Shown here in pieces: positions 38,203-50,760 of a stretch of DNA of 64,000 bases. The translations under genes and the position numbers were made by a program. The stretch lies in contig CABFPE010000018.1 in NCBI GenBank assembly GCA_900660155.1, positions 1,784,664-1,848,663 on the forward strand, written 5' to 3'. The DNA is from Hofstenia miamia (taxonomy: Eukaryota > Xenacoelomorpha > Acoela > Hofsteniidae). The notes beneath the pieces are model-generated. The model was not told where the DNA came from. It was given only the letters and a program-made list of their open reading frames with translations, and did no database searches. The stretch's first letter is position 1. Each line of letters opens with the position of its first letter.

Positions 38203-39026
38203 CATGCAAAATAGAAATCGTACAACAATAAAGAAATTGATTATCGTAAGGTCTTCTTGCCTTAATATAACCTATCTTTACTATCTGATCATGAAACTTT
38301 TTTTAAGTATTAACCCTATATGCACCAAATGCGTTCCTCAGTGACATTAGAAAAACATTGATGTTATAAATATAATCAGAATGTTTTTTTCACATGTGGT
38401 TATTAAATGAACGGGACACAACGTATTGTTTCGTTCAAATTCTTGTCACGTAGTCTACTTCTCAGATGTTAACAAATTTTAACGGGTGCATAAAAACCAC
38501 ATGCAAAATAAATTGGTCCATATAGGGTTAAGTTTGATTTCAATATTTATTTTTATGTAACACACAAATATGTGTCAGTAGATCTATTGCTGGCACAACA
38601 TTTAATATGCAATAATCCCTTCATCTATTGCATCAGCAGATATATGAAAAACATGTGAGTGAACCACATCTATCTGCTTATCTTAATTTGTTTAAATTTA
38701 CATGTTTTACTGTTGTGGAATATTAAATTATGCTCCGTATAGTGTAATTTATATGAAGTACAAAACTTGATAAGGGCTAGTAAGTTTTACCCTAGATCAA
38801 TGCATTACAAAAAGTAATTTGAATTATTTGCAAACTAAAATGATAGTTTCCATAACTATCTCAATTTCTTACCAAATTATTAATAATAGATGGAAAATAG
38901 CCTATAGTTTATAGCTAAATGAAAATAATAAACATACGTACATACTGTGTCAAATAATTGAGGTGTTGTGCATATATGGTAAAAGTTGTAATTTTCAAAG
39001 TGGTACGGTTTCTTTTCTCCCAGTTC

Positions 39027-39035
39027 TATATATAT

Positions 39036-39066
<31 letters not shown>

Positions 39067-39077
39067 GTATATATATA

Positions 39078-39108
<31 letters not shown>
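39027..39108. repeat. Interrupted (TA)n microsatellite
   Basis: TA runs broken twice by TATAGTATA, giving a small higher-order repeat. Confidence 0.9.
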
Positions 39109-39111
<3 letters not shown>

Positions 39112-39361
39112 AACAGATGCCATAATTTGGAAATTTAAAAATTTTTATGTTTGCAAGCATCTATGAATAAGTGTGTCCCTCTGTTATGATGAAAAGTTGG
39201 GCTGAAAATTATTCTTGTGAATTAAGTACGGGAAAATAAATATTTTTAAATGAAGTGATATTTTTAAAATTTTAAAATTCTTGCATCCTTAATGTTTAGG
39301 CGATAAGACAGGCTAAGGCCCATGCAGCAGCAACTGATCTAATTTATTTTTTTTTCTGTAG

Positions 39362-39430
39362 GCATACAACCCAAGTCCATTAAGTGCATCATCCACAAAA
39401 TCAGATAAGAGGTCGTGGCGGTTTCAGAAT
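39362..39430 (+). CDS. Candidate exon of unidentified gene
   Basis: Excellent acceptor tttttttttctgtag ends at 39361 and donor GTAAAT begins at 39431. Only the phase-0 frame is open: YNPSPLSASSTKSDKRSWRF within 23 codons. Distinctly less AT-rich than the flanks. Ser/Pro-rich then basic, with a KRSWRF motif. Phase fits 36664. Product not recognised. Confidence 0.58.
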
Positions 39431-39658
39431 GTAAATTTGTAAATGAAAAAGAAGAAAATCTTGCTGTGTTTTCAGATCTTAGATATCTTGAATATTTCGG
39501 GAGTTATATGTATTTTGAAATATCTTAAAGAAACTATTAAACATTGTTAAATATAAATGGGATAATTTGGGTAATCAATAGTACGTTTCTGCTACTTACA
39601 TTTTTATTGTAGTAATAAAAGTTACATTTAGTAATTTTTTTTAGCATCCGACTTCAAG

Positions 39659-39873
39659 TTAGAAGATTCATTAACTTGTGTTTCCCCAGATCACTGTGGT
39701 ACATTTCACGAACGCCAAAATTCAGAACCAAGTTCTTCTGCCATATCACGAGGAGCGGAGCCGCAACACGACTATCACAATCGTAGATCATTCTCGGACG
39801 ATCACAATTTTGAGCAACCATACTCTTCCAGTTCAGGGTTTTCAGAATGCGAAGGCATTGCAAACACTCTCAG
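39659..39873 (+). CDS. Candidate acidic/Ser-rich exon
   Basis: The frame reads LEDSLTCVSPDHCGTFHERQ, then NSEPSSSAISRGAEPQHDYH, then NRRSFSDDHNFEQPY. Acceptor AAG at 39656-39658 gives the phase-0 entry needed by 39430; a stronger TTTAG at 39644 would need another phase. Donor GTTTTT at 39874 is weak. A second frame from acceptor ccccag (39689) is also open through to 40037. I prefer this frame because its third codon positions are more AT-rich, as in the other exons. Confidence 0.5.
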
Positions 39874-39916
39874 GTTTTTACCATATTATTCTTCTTGAGT
39901 TAAGTACTCTAATAAG

Positions 39917-40037
39917 AACTTGTGGACTGCAGTTATATATTGTTAACCATAAGCTACCCATTGCATCCTTAAAAGCACAACCACCTCTTAGCCTATTAGG
40001 AAAATGTCGGGATCTTGAGATTTCGACACATTTATGG
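39917..40037 (+). CDS. Candidate exon before a perfect donor
   Basis: A GTAAGT donor begins at 40038. The open frame reads LQLYIVNHKLPIASLKAQPP, then LLGKCRDLEISTHLW. Acceptor AAG at 39914-39916 enters after one base, fitting 39873, but leaves an intron of only 43 nt. If the alternative frame of the previous exon is right, 39690-40037 is one continuous exon. Confidence 0.38.
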
Positions 40038-40141
40038 GTAAGTACGCTCCCCTGTTATGGTTAAAATTTTTATTGCTGTTGCAAGTACAAGAAGATATGA
40101 AATTATTTTAAAGAAAACTTTCAAATTTTTCCCATACTTAG

Positions 40142-40206
40142 CGCTCAAATATTATACGGTCTAAGGCTAATGGCTGCAACAGCCAGATTAAGCTATTTTG
40201 TTTTGT
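40142..40206 (+). CDS. Possible short exon
   Basis: Acceptor ccatacttag ends at 40141 and donor GTAAAT begins at 40207. Phase-0 reading is RSNIIRSKANGCNSQIKLF. Another phase (AQILYGLRLMAATARLSY) is also open, so the frame rests on continuity with 40037. Confidence 0.32.
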
Positions 40207-40682
40207 GTAAATAAATCAACAAAGTCCTGTCCAGACGCGGCTATACAAAGTCAGAAGGTTGTTGTGCCCTAGGATGAAATCCAGTGGTGACATTTGATAT
40301 CTTTTTTATTTAGTGAGCAATGAGCACTTGATTAATTATTATAGGGACCATCACATATATTAGAAAACGCTGGGATGGCTTGGGGTCAATATTTGTGTTA
40401 GATTTATATATATTATGTAGATAGTTCTTATTTTGAATTGACAAAATTGCCTCTGAAATCAAACTATGTGCAATGTATCAAATTATTTTACAAAATTATG
40501 AGTATAAGTTCTGAGGAGATAAATCAATTTATTTTAAAAGTTTCTTTATCGCTTTGGTAATAACCAAATATTACAAAGAGATCGTTCCATCTTAAATATA
40601 TATCAGAAATAATGAAAACCATTGAAATTGCAAAAAAATTGCATAATAGAAATTTTTGATGAGATTCCTTAAATCTACAACC

Positions 40683-40740
40683 AGTGATGTATTAAGGGGT
40701 ACAAGAGGAAGGCTTCCCCCTCAGACTTCCACAATAGTTT
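40683..40740. repeat. CAGTGATG-ended repeat remnant
   Basis: CAGTGATGTATTAAGGGG is followed by a C-rich inverted stretch (TTCCCCCTCAGAC), a typical arrangement of hAT-type ends. No partner end found. Confidence 0.3.
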
Positions 40741-42523
40741 GTTTTCAGTTAAAAATATAATATTTTGTAGAAAATTCAAAATTAGAATGTTATTGTGTAT
40801 TTTATGTTTCTATTTTTAATATTTTGGCAGTTTTTGTAGGGTTTCACCACTTTATTGACCAACGAACTTTTTATCACTGAAATGTTACCATAATAAAATA
40901 CAGATATTCCTTGCACGTATAAAGATATACGTCCCTCGGGTTGTACAAGGATATAGAGATGTACAAAGCCATAACTGCTGGAGAAAAACATATTCACAGA
41001 ACATGGACTGATGTGAGTATAGGAACAAAATCTTTCGTGCATTAGCAAGATGCATGTTACCAGGGATGCCTGCATTTGATTTGGTCAAGATTTTAAATAA
41101 TTCTGCAAATAAATCATAAATCTACAAGCATTTCACTCCAAGTCCCACCGTTTCAATCTTTGTAAAAGAAAATTATCTAAATCTAAATAATGGTCTGTTA
41201 GTATATCCTGTAATTTATGCATGTGCTTTGAATACTTTTATTATCACAGGCATAAATTTTCAGTAGTATTTCTTTGTTCTATAGATGAAAATCCTATAAA
41301 TTGAGCTTTGTCAAATTATTTTTAGATGATTGCAATTAAAATATTTAACGAGATTTTCAAAAAAAATTTTTCAAATGGATCTTTTGCTGTTCGTAGTATA
41401 CAAATATCATCCGCGTATTGGCATGAATACTTCTATTCGAAAATAATTTGAAATATCATTGACTTATTAAGCAAATAGAATGGGTCGTTACACTGTTCCG
41501 TGAAGCATGCCTAGGTTTGAATTAGTAGGCCAATAGTCTAGAGTATTATGTAAATTTTTTATGGTTTAATATATTTCAAATGTTCAAGTATATAATTTAA
41601 AGTAACTCAGTACGACCCTGGAACGACTTTTCCAACTTTTGTTATAATTAATATTAGAGAAAATGTAGAGAACTGTAGATAATTGATGTAAGCTATTTAC
41701 TAGTTAATTTATTTAATTATTTATTTAAAATTAAGCATGTATACCTACTTATGAATTTGTTTTAAATAAAAATGTACTGTGCTTGGATTATCAAGCACTT
41801 GTATTAGTTGTTTTGAAATCCCGCGAAGTACCTTTATTTAGATTCTGTCAATGACCAATGTAAATAATTTTGCATCAATTTTTAATTAAGTTCACTGACT
41901 TGATTAAATATCTGCTTCCAGTTTATTGTTTAAGTCTATTAATATTTAATTAAAAAAACTTGAAATGTTTTCCAATAAATGCACACGTTCAAATCATTTA
42001 CTCTTGAACCGTATGCATTGCTTATCACTTTCAAGAACGAAATCATGGCAATTTTTTTGTTTGCAAACGTTTCCTTATAAAGTAAAAGTGCTGATGTTTC
42101 TTGGGATATAGATTTGGCGTGAAAAAGTTTCTCACTTAATTTTTTTCCGAACATATTTTATAATTGCAGTCACTTTTTACTGTTTTAATTCATTGGAGGA
42201 ATTCGTTCTATTGAAACCTACCAATCCCCTTCCAAGCCAGAAATAAAATTTAATGGATTCGCAGCATAAGCATTGAATAAATTGCGTTAATTAATTGACA
42301 TCTTGTCAATTATATTCAGCGACCGATATTTTCATTGACTGCAGCTGATAAATTAAAAGAAACTACGGTGGCTAAGCATCCTCGAATTTTCTAATGCCTA
42401 CTTATAGAAGGTTCTCGCAATTCTGGATTTAATGAATAAACTCAATGTAAAATTCGATCTTAAATACTTTTCACCGTTAAATTTATAAATTATTTTAAAT
42501 ATATATGTAGTATATTGATATAG

Positions 42524-42706
42524 AATTTGGTGAGACGCAGGACGCTGCTAAGTAGATTGAAAGAATTGGGACGCCGCCAATTTGCTGTAGAATTTACAAA
42601 ATTAGGTAACAAACACCTCACTTCCATGCCAGTATTTGATGTACGAACCTTCCTTAGGAACTCAACACAAATCAATAGCAATTTTGAACATCTATGCAAT
42701 CATTAA
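42524..42706 (+). CDS. Candidate exon, possibly ending in a stop
   Basis: Acceptor gatatag ends at 42523. Sixty codons read RRRTLLSRLKELGRRQFAVE, KLGNKHLTSMPVFDVRTFL and on to NFEHLCNH, then TAA. Possible donors lie inside at 42607 (GTAACA) and 42633 (GTATTT, phase 0, matching 44470). The minus-strand ORF over the same bases looks less protein-like. Entry phase does not match 40206, so an exon may be missing. Confidence 0.38.
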   Translation, partial: NLVRRRTLLSRLKELGRRQFAVEFTKLGNKHLTSMPVFDVRTFLRNSTQINSNFEHLCNH

Positions 42707-44469
42707 AACAACTTGCTTGGGTTCATATTGTGTAAAATTACATTACAAAATGAGGCTATTACCCAAAAAATTTCGAAAATTTTAAAATAAATCAATTGAC
42801 ATACTTTCAGACCTCAGATAACAGAGTTTAATTCTCAAAAAAATTTATATAACTAATAAATAAATAATTTATATATATATATATATATGTATAAATTATA
42901 TAAATTTCAATGTTCTTCATCTCAAATTCTTGAGATATTCGTGCAGGGTGTACTTAAAGTCATGTATGTTCCTAGAACTGTATTACTAAAACCTCTTAAA
43001 TGATAATAGGACAATATTTTACGACTGGTAAAAAATTGGCAAATTTATCTATGAAATCATAAAATTTTAAGATTTGTCCTTGCTTTTCAAGTTTTTTGAA
43101 ATTTCAAAAAATTGGCTTTAAATCAAATGAAAGCTGTCTAACTCACGCTACACTATAACTAAGTATTTTATGATTTTTCACTAATTTGTTTTCTCCTACT
43201 ACTTATTAACGAATATTTTTCCTTTTGTTGAAAAATAATTTTGCTTTCCTCTTAAATTTTCTTTGATTTTAGTGAAAAAAATTAAATTGTCAAAGTTTGA
43301 TTTATTTTGGAAAAACCCCTTCTAATGATAACAATAACGTAAAAAGAAGCGAGCCATATAGAAATCAGGTAAAAATGCACGGGTAATGAGATGAAAATTG
43401 CTAACATATTTACAACCAGATTGACAGCTGGCTTGATTTGCTTGCTACAGTTATGTAATTTTTCAATATTTTGGAAAAAACTGACAAACAAATTCATATT
43501 TTAATTGTAATAATGGTCATTAGTTGTATTTTGAATAATTCATTATTTTCTAATTTGAAGATGTAATAATCCGTCTATGACTTCCATTTAATAGTAATGC
43601 ATCGCCAATCACTGTCGGTTTACCTTAAGTTATAGTGGCGTTAGTAGTTATTGGAATATATTGAGAATAATCCCTTTCATCGGCTAGGCTCCTGTTCATA
43701 GCAAATATCTGAAAAAACATTTCAAAAAAATAAAAAACTTCACTAAATAATGAGTATTAAAATGGGTACTCGCCCCTGATCATATACAAAGTATACCGAA
43801 AATTCACATAGTTTCAATATTAATTGGATACATGTATTATTTTTTGGATATGCTATTTTTATATTTGCAAGGAATTAATGTCAACATTTCATTAATTAAT
43901 ATTGCACATTATAAATCACTATTATTGTCTAGACAAAGAAATTCACAATTTAGAAAACTGTCTAGAAAAATCGATATGAAACATTGATTTCCCCAATTCT
44001 TATTTGAACTAAGCTTCTTTTAAATTTTGACAATTGAACTAAATACGGTGAGTTAAGTGGTATATTTCGATGCGTTTATTAGTTGTTTAACAACAATTTA
44101 TACTATTTATTACGACTTAGCGTTTACATTTTATATAAAATAGAAAAATGCATAGAAATATCACTTATGCCTTACATTTGTTTTACTTTTTGTACACGTA
44201 TTCTCGAACTTTCTGTTCCAGGATAGCTCTCAAATATGTAATTTCGCATTTTTAAGTTAAATGTTGGTCTCTAAATATGAGGCCCCTTTAGTCTTATTTT
44301 AGGTGCAAGGCGTTAAATGACATACTTTGTAAAGTTTTCAGAAATGGTATTTTTACGTAAGCGTCACACTACAGATAATTATGAAAAAAGGTTGAGATAA
44401 ACGTATGCCGATTGCGTCTATTTTAAAGAGGGGCACATAAGTATATAAGTGAATGCCCTTACCGCGCAG

Positions 44470-44586
44470 CCTGACTATTGCACTGATTATTTTACTATAT
44501 GTTACTGGGCAGCAATGTTTCCAAAGATCTTACTAGAGTTATATTTTCGTTATGCACCCCGAGAAATTTGTGAAATACTGCTTTTT
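44470..44586 (+). CDS. Candidate exon
   Basis: Acceptor accgcgcag ends at 44469 and strong donor GTATGT begins at 44587, phase 0-0, 39 codons: DYCTDYFTICYWAAMFPKIL, then LELYFRYAPREICEILLF. Cys- and aromatic-rich. Function unknown. Confidence 0.42.
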
Positions 44587-46693
44587 GTATGTTGTAATGA
44601 TTCAAAAATACTGCAATTGAAAAAATTAGAATAATTAGAAGGGTTGGAAGCTGTGGTAGTTGAAATTTTTTCTGGAGGCAAGTAAATAGTGGCTTCTTTG
44701 ACTATTTTCTAACATCACAATTGATGGTTATTAATATGTAGACGACCGGAAAACATTTACGTAATGGTTGATCCTAAGGGCTAGGGTTATGCTTAGCCTT
44801 AAGAGACTAACTGATTCTTTCAATTGAACATGCTGTTGTTGGAGCGACTGCCGCAATCGAGTATAGGCCACAGCAATGCACTTTAGTGCAAAATTTCAAC
44901 AGTGCATTCGAGCACATTCATCAATATATGGGCCCATATCTCACGATTTCAAAACTCCATAATAAACTTCGAGAAATTTTTTGACAATATAGAAAAACAG
45001 TTTACCCATTAATGTTAATTTTGGTCCCGAAAGCGAAAGTAAGTAATTTTTTTTATGAAATTTGCAGTAACTAATATAATATAATATGTACTAGAAAGCA
45101 AGCAAAAGTCACGCATATTTATTAATTCAGTGATATGATCTCTCAGCAACTTATATATAAATGTTATATATTGATTTTTCAATTTGTTTATCAGCTCTTT
45201 AATATAAATTCTTTTTTTAGAATGGATATTATTTTAATTTTGACCTGGAATAACAAAAAGCTTTAAACAGCTTTCAAATGACTAATTTGAATAAAAATCA
45301 TTTGTCTTCTTTTCTGGTCCATCTTGTGTCTCCTATTGCAAATTATATTAGTAATATATAACATCTCCAACGGGGAATGTAAATGGGATTTTTATTGACA
45401 AAATATCATAGGAATGTGCATTTTATTGGCAATTCTACTATCAATCAATTTGAATTACGTCCCTTGCAGGCACATAACATTTCTACCGCAGGCCTTACTG
45501 TACATATTTTTCTTACTACCGAAATGCTCCCAACAATAACTTATAAAATTATCATATATTTTGTTTATGTTGCCTATAGCTTAATATAAGAACTAACTAC
45601 TATATACATATACAGTATGCTGCAACACTCTTCATCCAATGATTTTAAGAGTTCATTCTTCATAAAGTTCATAAAGAGATTGTAATTACCCTATTGAAGA
45701 CCCTTTTAAAAGAAATATTGTAAATTAGGATTTCGAATATACATTCCGAGAGCCGATATCTTAATAGTATTTATTTCTTATTTTGTTCTAAATTAATGAA
45801 CACTTATTGTTTGTTCTTAATCCATTTCAAAATCCATTATAAATTATATAATTTCGAGTACAAAAAGACTAATCATAGGCTAGCTGGTTTTGATAAAAAA
45901 TGTAGTGAATATTATATATTTTACCCATTTTAGGGTAAATCTGCATTACCAAGTAATTCTTATATTAATGGCTTGAGCAATAATAAGCTTTCCATTTGAA
46001 ATATAAATTTGAGGACGATGCACTATTTACTTAATTTTGAGTGTTATTTTCCAATCAAAATTATATAATATTCATGCATCTGTCTTGTCTCGGTATTAAA
46101 TGAATAATACAAAAAATCATTTTTTAATCTTAGACATCGAAACTCTCCATTGTTTTTCCTAAAGAAGCAACCGCGTTTGTGAAGAAAATATGTCATATAA
46201 AATCAATCGAATACGCATAGGCCTTCTAGATATAATAATATTCCCTTGCTATAGATTCGCTTAACCATTATTACAATATTCATGTGCATTGTATAAGTCA
46301 AAATCGTTGCTATTTTAGGATAAAAACAAAATTTGAAATTTGATTTAAGACAGCCTTCCGGCGTCAGTGACTTATAAATTAAAAAAATGGAAGCACTTTA
46401 AAAGAAAACGATTTAATCAGCGGCAGTCAATTTAGAATTTGATATCTTTATTCTTTTTTGTAATTTCAAAATCTGATTTGTATATAATAAAAATTGCGCT
46501 TTGTCCCAATGACCGTTTCCTTTCATTGCCATGTAATTGAAACCCCAGGGATTGATAAATTGTCACTGCAGTGGCATTCCATCTCTTAATTAATTTGTAT
46601 GTATAGTTCCCATGCGTTAAATGTTAATGTTACGAACAACATAGATTACTTTTACTTACAGCAAAAATTTCTTATTGATATGTGCATAAGTTA

Positions 46694-46766
<73 letters not shown>

Positions 46767-48257
46767 GCTTGGAGTAAGATGCTATGTAAGCTCATTAATA
46801 CCCGCCAATGCAAAATGTTTCTTTTTTGTACAAAATCGAGATATTCATATATATGAATGTTCACATAAATCTAAAAACTTTGGGGATATCCAATTATTAA
46901 CTTCAATGGATGAATGAATAGATAAATAGATAGATGGATAAAGTGTATGATATAAGTAAATAAATGTATACATATATATAGATATACATAATACATTTAT
47001 TTATTAGAATTAAAAAAAATATATATACCCATATATAAATGTACCCCATGCTTTATGACAGTTTATATCTATATATTATTATTGATTCATGTTAATATGC
47101 AAAAATGAACACCTATTTGCATTACATTTCATTGTTTGCCACTATCTTTTAATAAGACAGAAAATTGATATGGGACTCTAGATTGATCTATTTTACGATA
47201 AATATCATACAGTAACTAAGCAGAAGTACTTGAAAAATTTTAAGGTGTATTATGCTATTCTGACAAAAGTTTCCTTGAAGTTTCTTTTCTAGATGCAATC
47301 TTTTTATAAACACTTTCCAAGAGTAATTACATATGGCAGTCATGAAATTGGGAAATTTGCTAAAATGGGATTGCTGAAGTTTTTATGCAATATTAAGAAT
47401 AGCATGAATGGACCTTCCTATTATTAATGTAAAAATTTAAACACCTATAATATATCGATTAAATTTAAATAGGAAATCCAGATAAATATTTAAAATTTAT
47501 AGGCCTAAGTAGCCTATGATTCGCGCAATCAAAAAATTTGAATACAATAAAGTAAATATGTAATGAACCTTAAGAGATTCATGTCTGTAATCAGCAAGAA
47601 TAAATGGCTTAAAAGAAATGTCTGGGAAATTAATATATTTACTCGAAGAGTTCTAATGATACCAAATTCATATACTGTGTAATTCAAATTCAAACTTAAC
47701 TGTGCATTTTTGCATTTTTCACGTATTGGTGTTTTCATAACCAGCTAGCATCCATGTTAACAGGCAGTAATTAGAATTAATCACCTTAAATGAGAAAATA
47801 TTTTTACCTAATATTTTTAATTGCTGTATACTAAATATTTTAAAAATATTTTACAAGCTCTATCTCTGTGGTTAAGAATTTATGTTTGGGCGATCTCATA
47901 GTAAGTTTCTTAAATACTATTTAAAATAAGTGAATTATTTTCATTGCAGTTGTAATTTTGTAACATGCTAAATTTGAACCGTCCAACTGCATTAAAATGT
48001 AGTATGATATTAAGTGTCCAGTATGTTATCTTTTAGTTTTGCGTGCATCAAAGGTTTATATCAGTTTCATCTTTTACCGATAGAAACATCCTCTTTATTA
48101 TTTTTGCATTATGTATTCCCTAAAGAAAAATTGACCTAGTTAAAATCGATTTTTACAATTTCTCAACTATATTTTCTCTAGCGCAATAAAATTTTACAAT
48201 TTTTAAACTAATAAAACATGTACAACAATAGTACAATTAATGCTATCTTTTCTTTAG
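44587..48257. other. Intron-like region
   Basis: Contains a 30-nt micro-exon candidate at 45470-45499 (strong acceptor cccttgcag, donor GTACAT, phase 0-0, reading AHNISTAGLT), imperfect GATA-type repeats near 46915-46945 and a long interrupted (TA)n at 46692-46763. Nothing else supported. Confidence 0.45.
46692..46763. repeat. Interrupted (TA)n microsatellite
   Basis: TA units broken by ATGTATATA and AAATATA interruptions. Confidence 0.9.
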
Positions 48258-48487
48258 TTAGCAATAATACATGTTTTATTTAGATATGATAAAGCCTCTG
48301 AAGAGTTAAATATTCATATAATAGATTTATTTAACAAATTCGGACGGTTGGCCAACGAGATGTTGCTGGGACAAAGATCGTCGCTTGGCGAATGTGTTGC
48401 GAATGACTACTCTATAGCTGGGCTTTTCGAGCATCGTTCGGGTTCGAAGTACTTCTATGGTTCGGTTGATTCCATATTTTACCACTC
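48258..48487 (+). CDS. Penultimate exon of unidentified gene
   Basis: Acceptor ttttctttag ends at 48257 (alternative at 48283) and donor GTAAGA begins at 48488. The 76-codon frame reads YDKASEELNIHIIDLFNKFG, RLANEMLLGQRSSLGECVAN, then FEHRSGSKYFYGSVDSIFYH. Its 3' half is among the most GC-rich coding-like sequence in the window. It leaves two bases and joins the terminal exon at 50218. The minus-strand ORF here is a shadow. Confidence 0.6.
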
Positions 48488-49342
48488 GTAAGAATTTCAA
48501 TTGCAAAATAAATAGCAATTTAATCAATCCTGCATTACCATGCGATTAATCATCAATACATTTATCATCAAATTTGTTATGTTTTTATAGTTTTTGCAAA
48601 TTTTCATGACGAGATTTAAACTTATTTCAAAAATTTTTGTGAAAATCCCATTATTTATTTTTCTGATTTTTTTGAATTTTTTTTGCATCTAGGACCGATT
48701 TTTATGAAAATCATTCATCACTGATTTTGAAAACTTCCTAGTAGAGTTAGGCATTAAAGTCTAAGCAAAGTGAATGATAAGTATAAAAAACAATGAATCA
48801 AATTTTGAATATTGAAATGTCCTTAATTTGTTTATTATAAGTGTCTATTCAAACCCGAACTCTATCCATTTTATCGCATTGTAAGTTTGAGTGTAGAATA
48901 CACACCAGTAATCAATTACTGTTTTTATACATGTTTCCATCATAAATAGGAAACTGGTGAGTCAATCCCGACGACATGCAGTCAATAAATTGAGATCTTG
49001 AATGCAGCTAATGGTAATTTGTTTTCAAATTAATGGAGTATTGTAATTCTTAAATTTCTGTCCCTCCTATTTCGTAGCCTTGAGATAATGATGTTTGCTG
49101 TTTTCTCATTTGCAAATTTCAAGTAATCAAACGTACACTTGTTTTTACCTATAATCCAGTAACTACATAAACAGCATCATTATATGTATGTTCAATAGTA
49201 ATTTTATCATGCATATGCAATGAAATTCTATTGGTGGAAATCACTTTACATTTTAAAATAATAAAATAATACGAATTGTAAAGTAAGAAACATTATGTCA
49301 ACATGTTTATGCAGAGTTTCACTTAATAGTTAAATTTCATTT

Positions 49343-49346
<4 letters not shown>

Positions 49347-49378
<32 letters not shown>
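49347..49378. repeat. (AT)n microsatellite
   Basis: AT run in the intron between 48487 and 50218. A similar run lies at 49872-49908. Confidence 0.9.
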
Positions 49379-49381
<3 letters not shown>

Positions 49382-49870
49382 CCGCTATAAATCAATTTTA
49401 CATTAATGATGGTTTGTTCGAAATACCATGTTCTGATTAAGCCATTGTTTCGATCAATTTTTATGTACTCTAAGTAAATGCCCAAACAACTTGAAACTGT
49501 TTATCAAATGTAGTGGCTCAAAAACCTTTTGGCGCATTCTGGATACTCCCTATTCATTCAAATTTGTAACGTAGTCTATAAATCATGAGTCAGTTTTTGG
49601 GAGAGGTTGCCAAGGTTTCAATTCACAGTTCTCTCAAACATTCACAGTTTTCTGTCTTCCAGCATTGTTTTAAAATAAATTTACATTGTTCATTTGTCAA
49701 ATTACCAGCCATAAAAATGGTCAATATGAAATAAATAACTAAATAACCAAATTACATGGATTTTTATTGTAATGCAATGTCCAAAAATTACAAACCGTAT
49801 TTTTTTGTTTTTTTAAGGATTAAAATTTGCAGACGCGAGATTATTGAATACCCACTTTTTCACCACTCTG

Positions 49871-49916
<46 letters not shown>

Positions 49917-50217
49917 AAGGCAACAAACGTTTCATTCGAGGTTTCACCACAGACTTTGCATCTAGTTTCATTGCTTGATTGTCTTACTTATTCAAATATA
50001 CCAAAATTAAACTAGAAATATTTTCTGAGAATTTGTGCGAGAAATTGATAAAATGTTTAATTTCCAATTAAAAATTAATTTTCTTAATTCAAGAGTTAGA
50101 CCGGAGTTCATAAATTATTCACATCGTTTTAGTACCTTATAAACAATAGTGAATGCTGCTTTTGAAAGCGATTGCAGCAAAATGTAACTAACTTATTTTA
50201 ATACAAAGTATTTTTAG

Positions 50218-50539
50218 AGACACCCGGATTATGTCTTTGGTTGAACTATACACAACATGCAAACATACGCCATCACCTCGACAGCTATTCCAGTTGCATT
50301 GTTTAAAAGAAATAGCCCACAAGAAAAAAATATCAAGCAGAATCAAGCTGTATTTTTTGGGATTGCACTTAGAAACTGACGGACCAAGACTGAAGTTTTG
50401 GCGTTACAATCCCACAAAGCACATGCCTGCTATTAAACAGCTCATTTTCGAATCACGCGCCAAAACAAGAGCAGCTCTTTTGGGCTGCCCAGAATTCCTT
50501 TCTTTGTATCATAACCACGAAATCAGTGACCTTCCTTAA
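50218..50539 (+). CDS. Terminal exon of unidentified gene
   Basis: Acceptor tatttttag ends at 50217. One base completes the codon from 48487, then DTRIMSLVELYTTCKHTPSP, LFQLHCLKEIAHKKKISSRI, LHLETDGPRLKFWRYNPTKH and a tail ending LYHNHEISDLP, stop at 50537-50539. The ATG at 50231 lies inside the exon and is not the gene start. A PRQLFQLHCLKEIA stretch loosely resembles a SOCS box, but the tail does not, so I leave the family open. Confidence 0.62.
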
Positions 50540-50754
50540 AAAATTTATCATCACAAAAGCTAACTTTTTTAACAAATGTGGCAATGGAATTTTTTATATT
50601 TTCTTTTTTATGATTTATATAAATCGTTTTCAACAAATTGCAATTATTTAATTCGATTAGCAGATTGACTTTGGTTGTGTGCCCTTTTGAACTGTGACCA
50701 AATTCTCAACTTTTTTACTTGCATTTTTAATTTCTACATTATTGATAATATAAT

Positions 50755-50760
50755 AATAAA
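50755..50760 (+). promoter_or_regulatory. Possible polyadenylation signal
   Basis: AATAAA 216 bases after the stop of the terminal exon. The motif is frequent by chance in this AT-rich sequence. Confidence 0.35.

Noticed and set aside
39678-40064. 128-codon + ORF as a single gene
   Set aside because: Not a stand-alone gene: it has no start context, spans a perfect GTAAGT donor at 40038, and over most of its first half another frame looks more protein-like.
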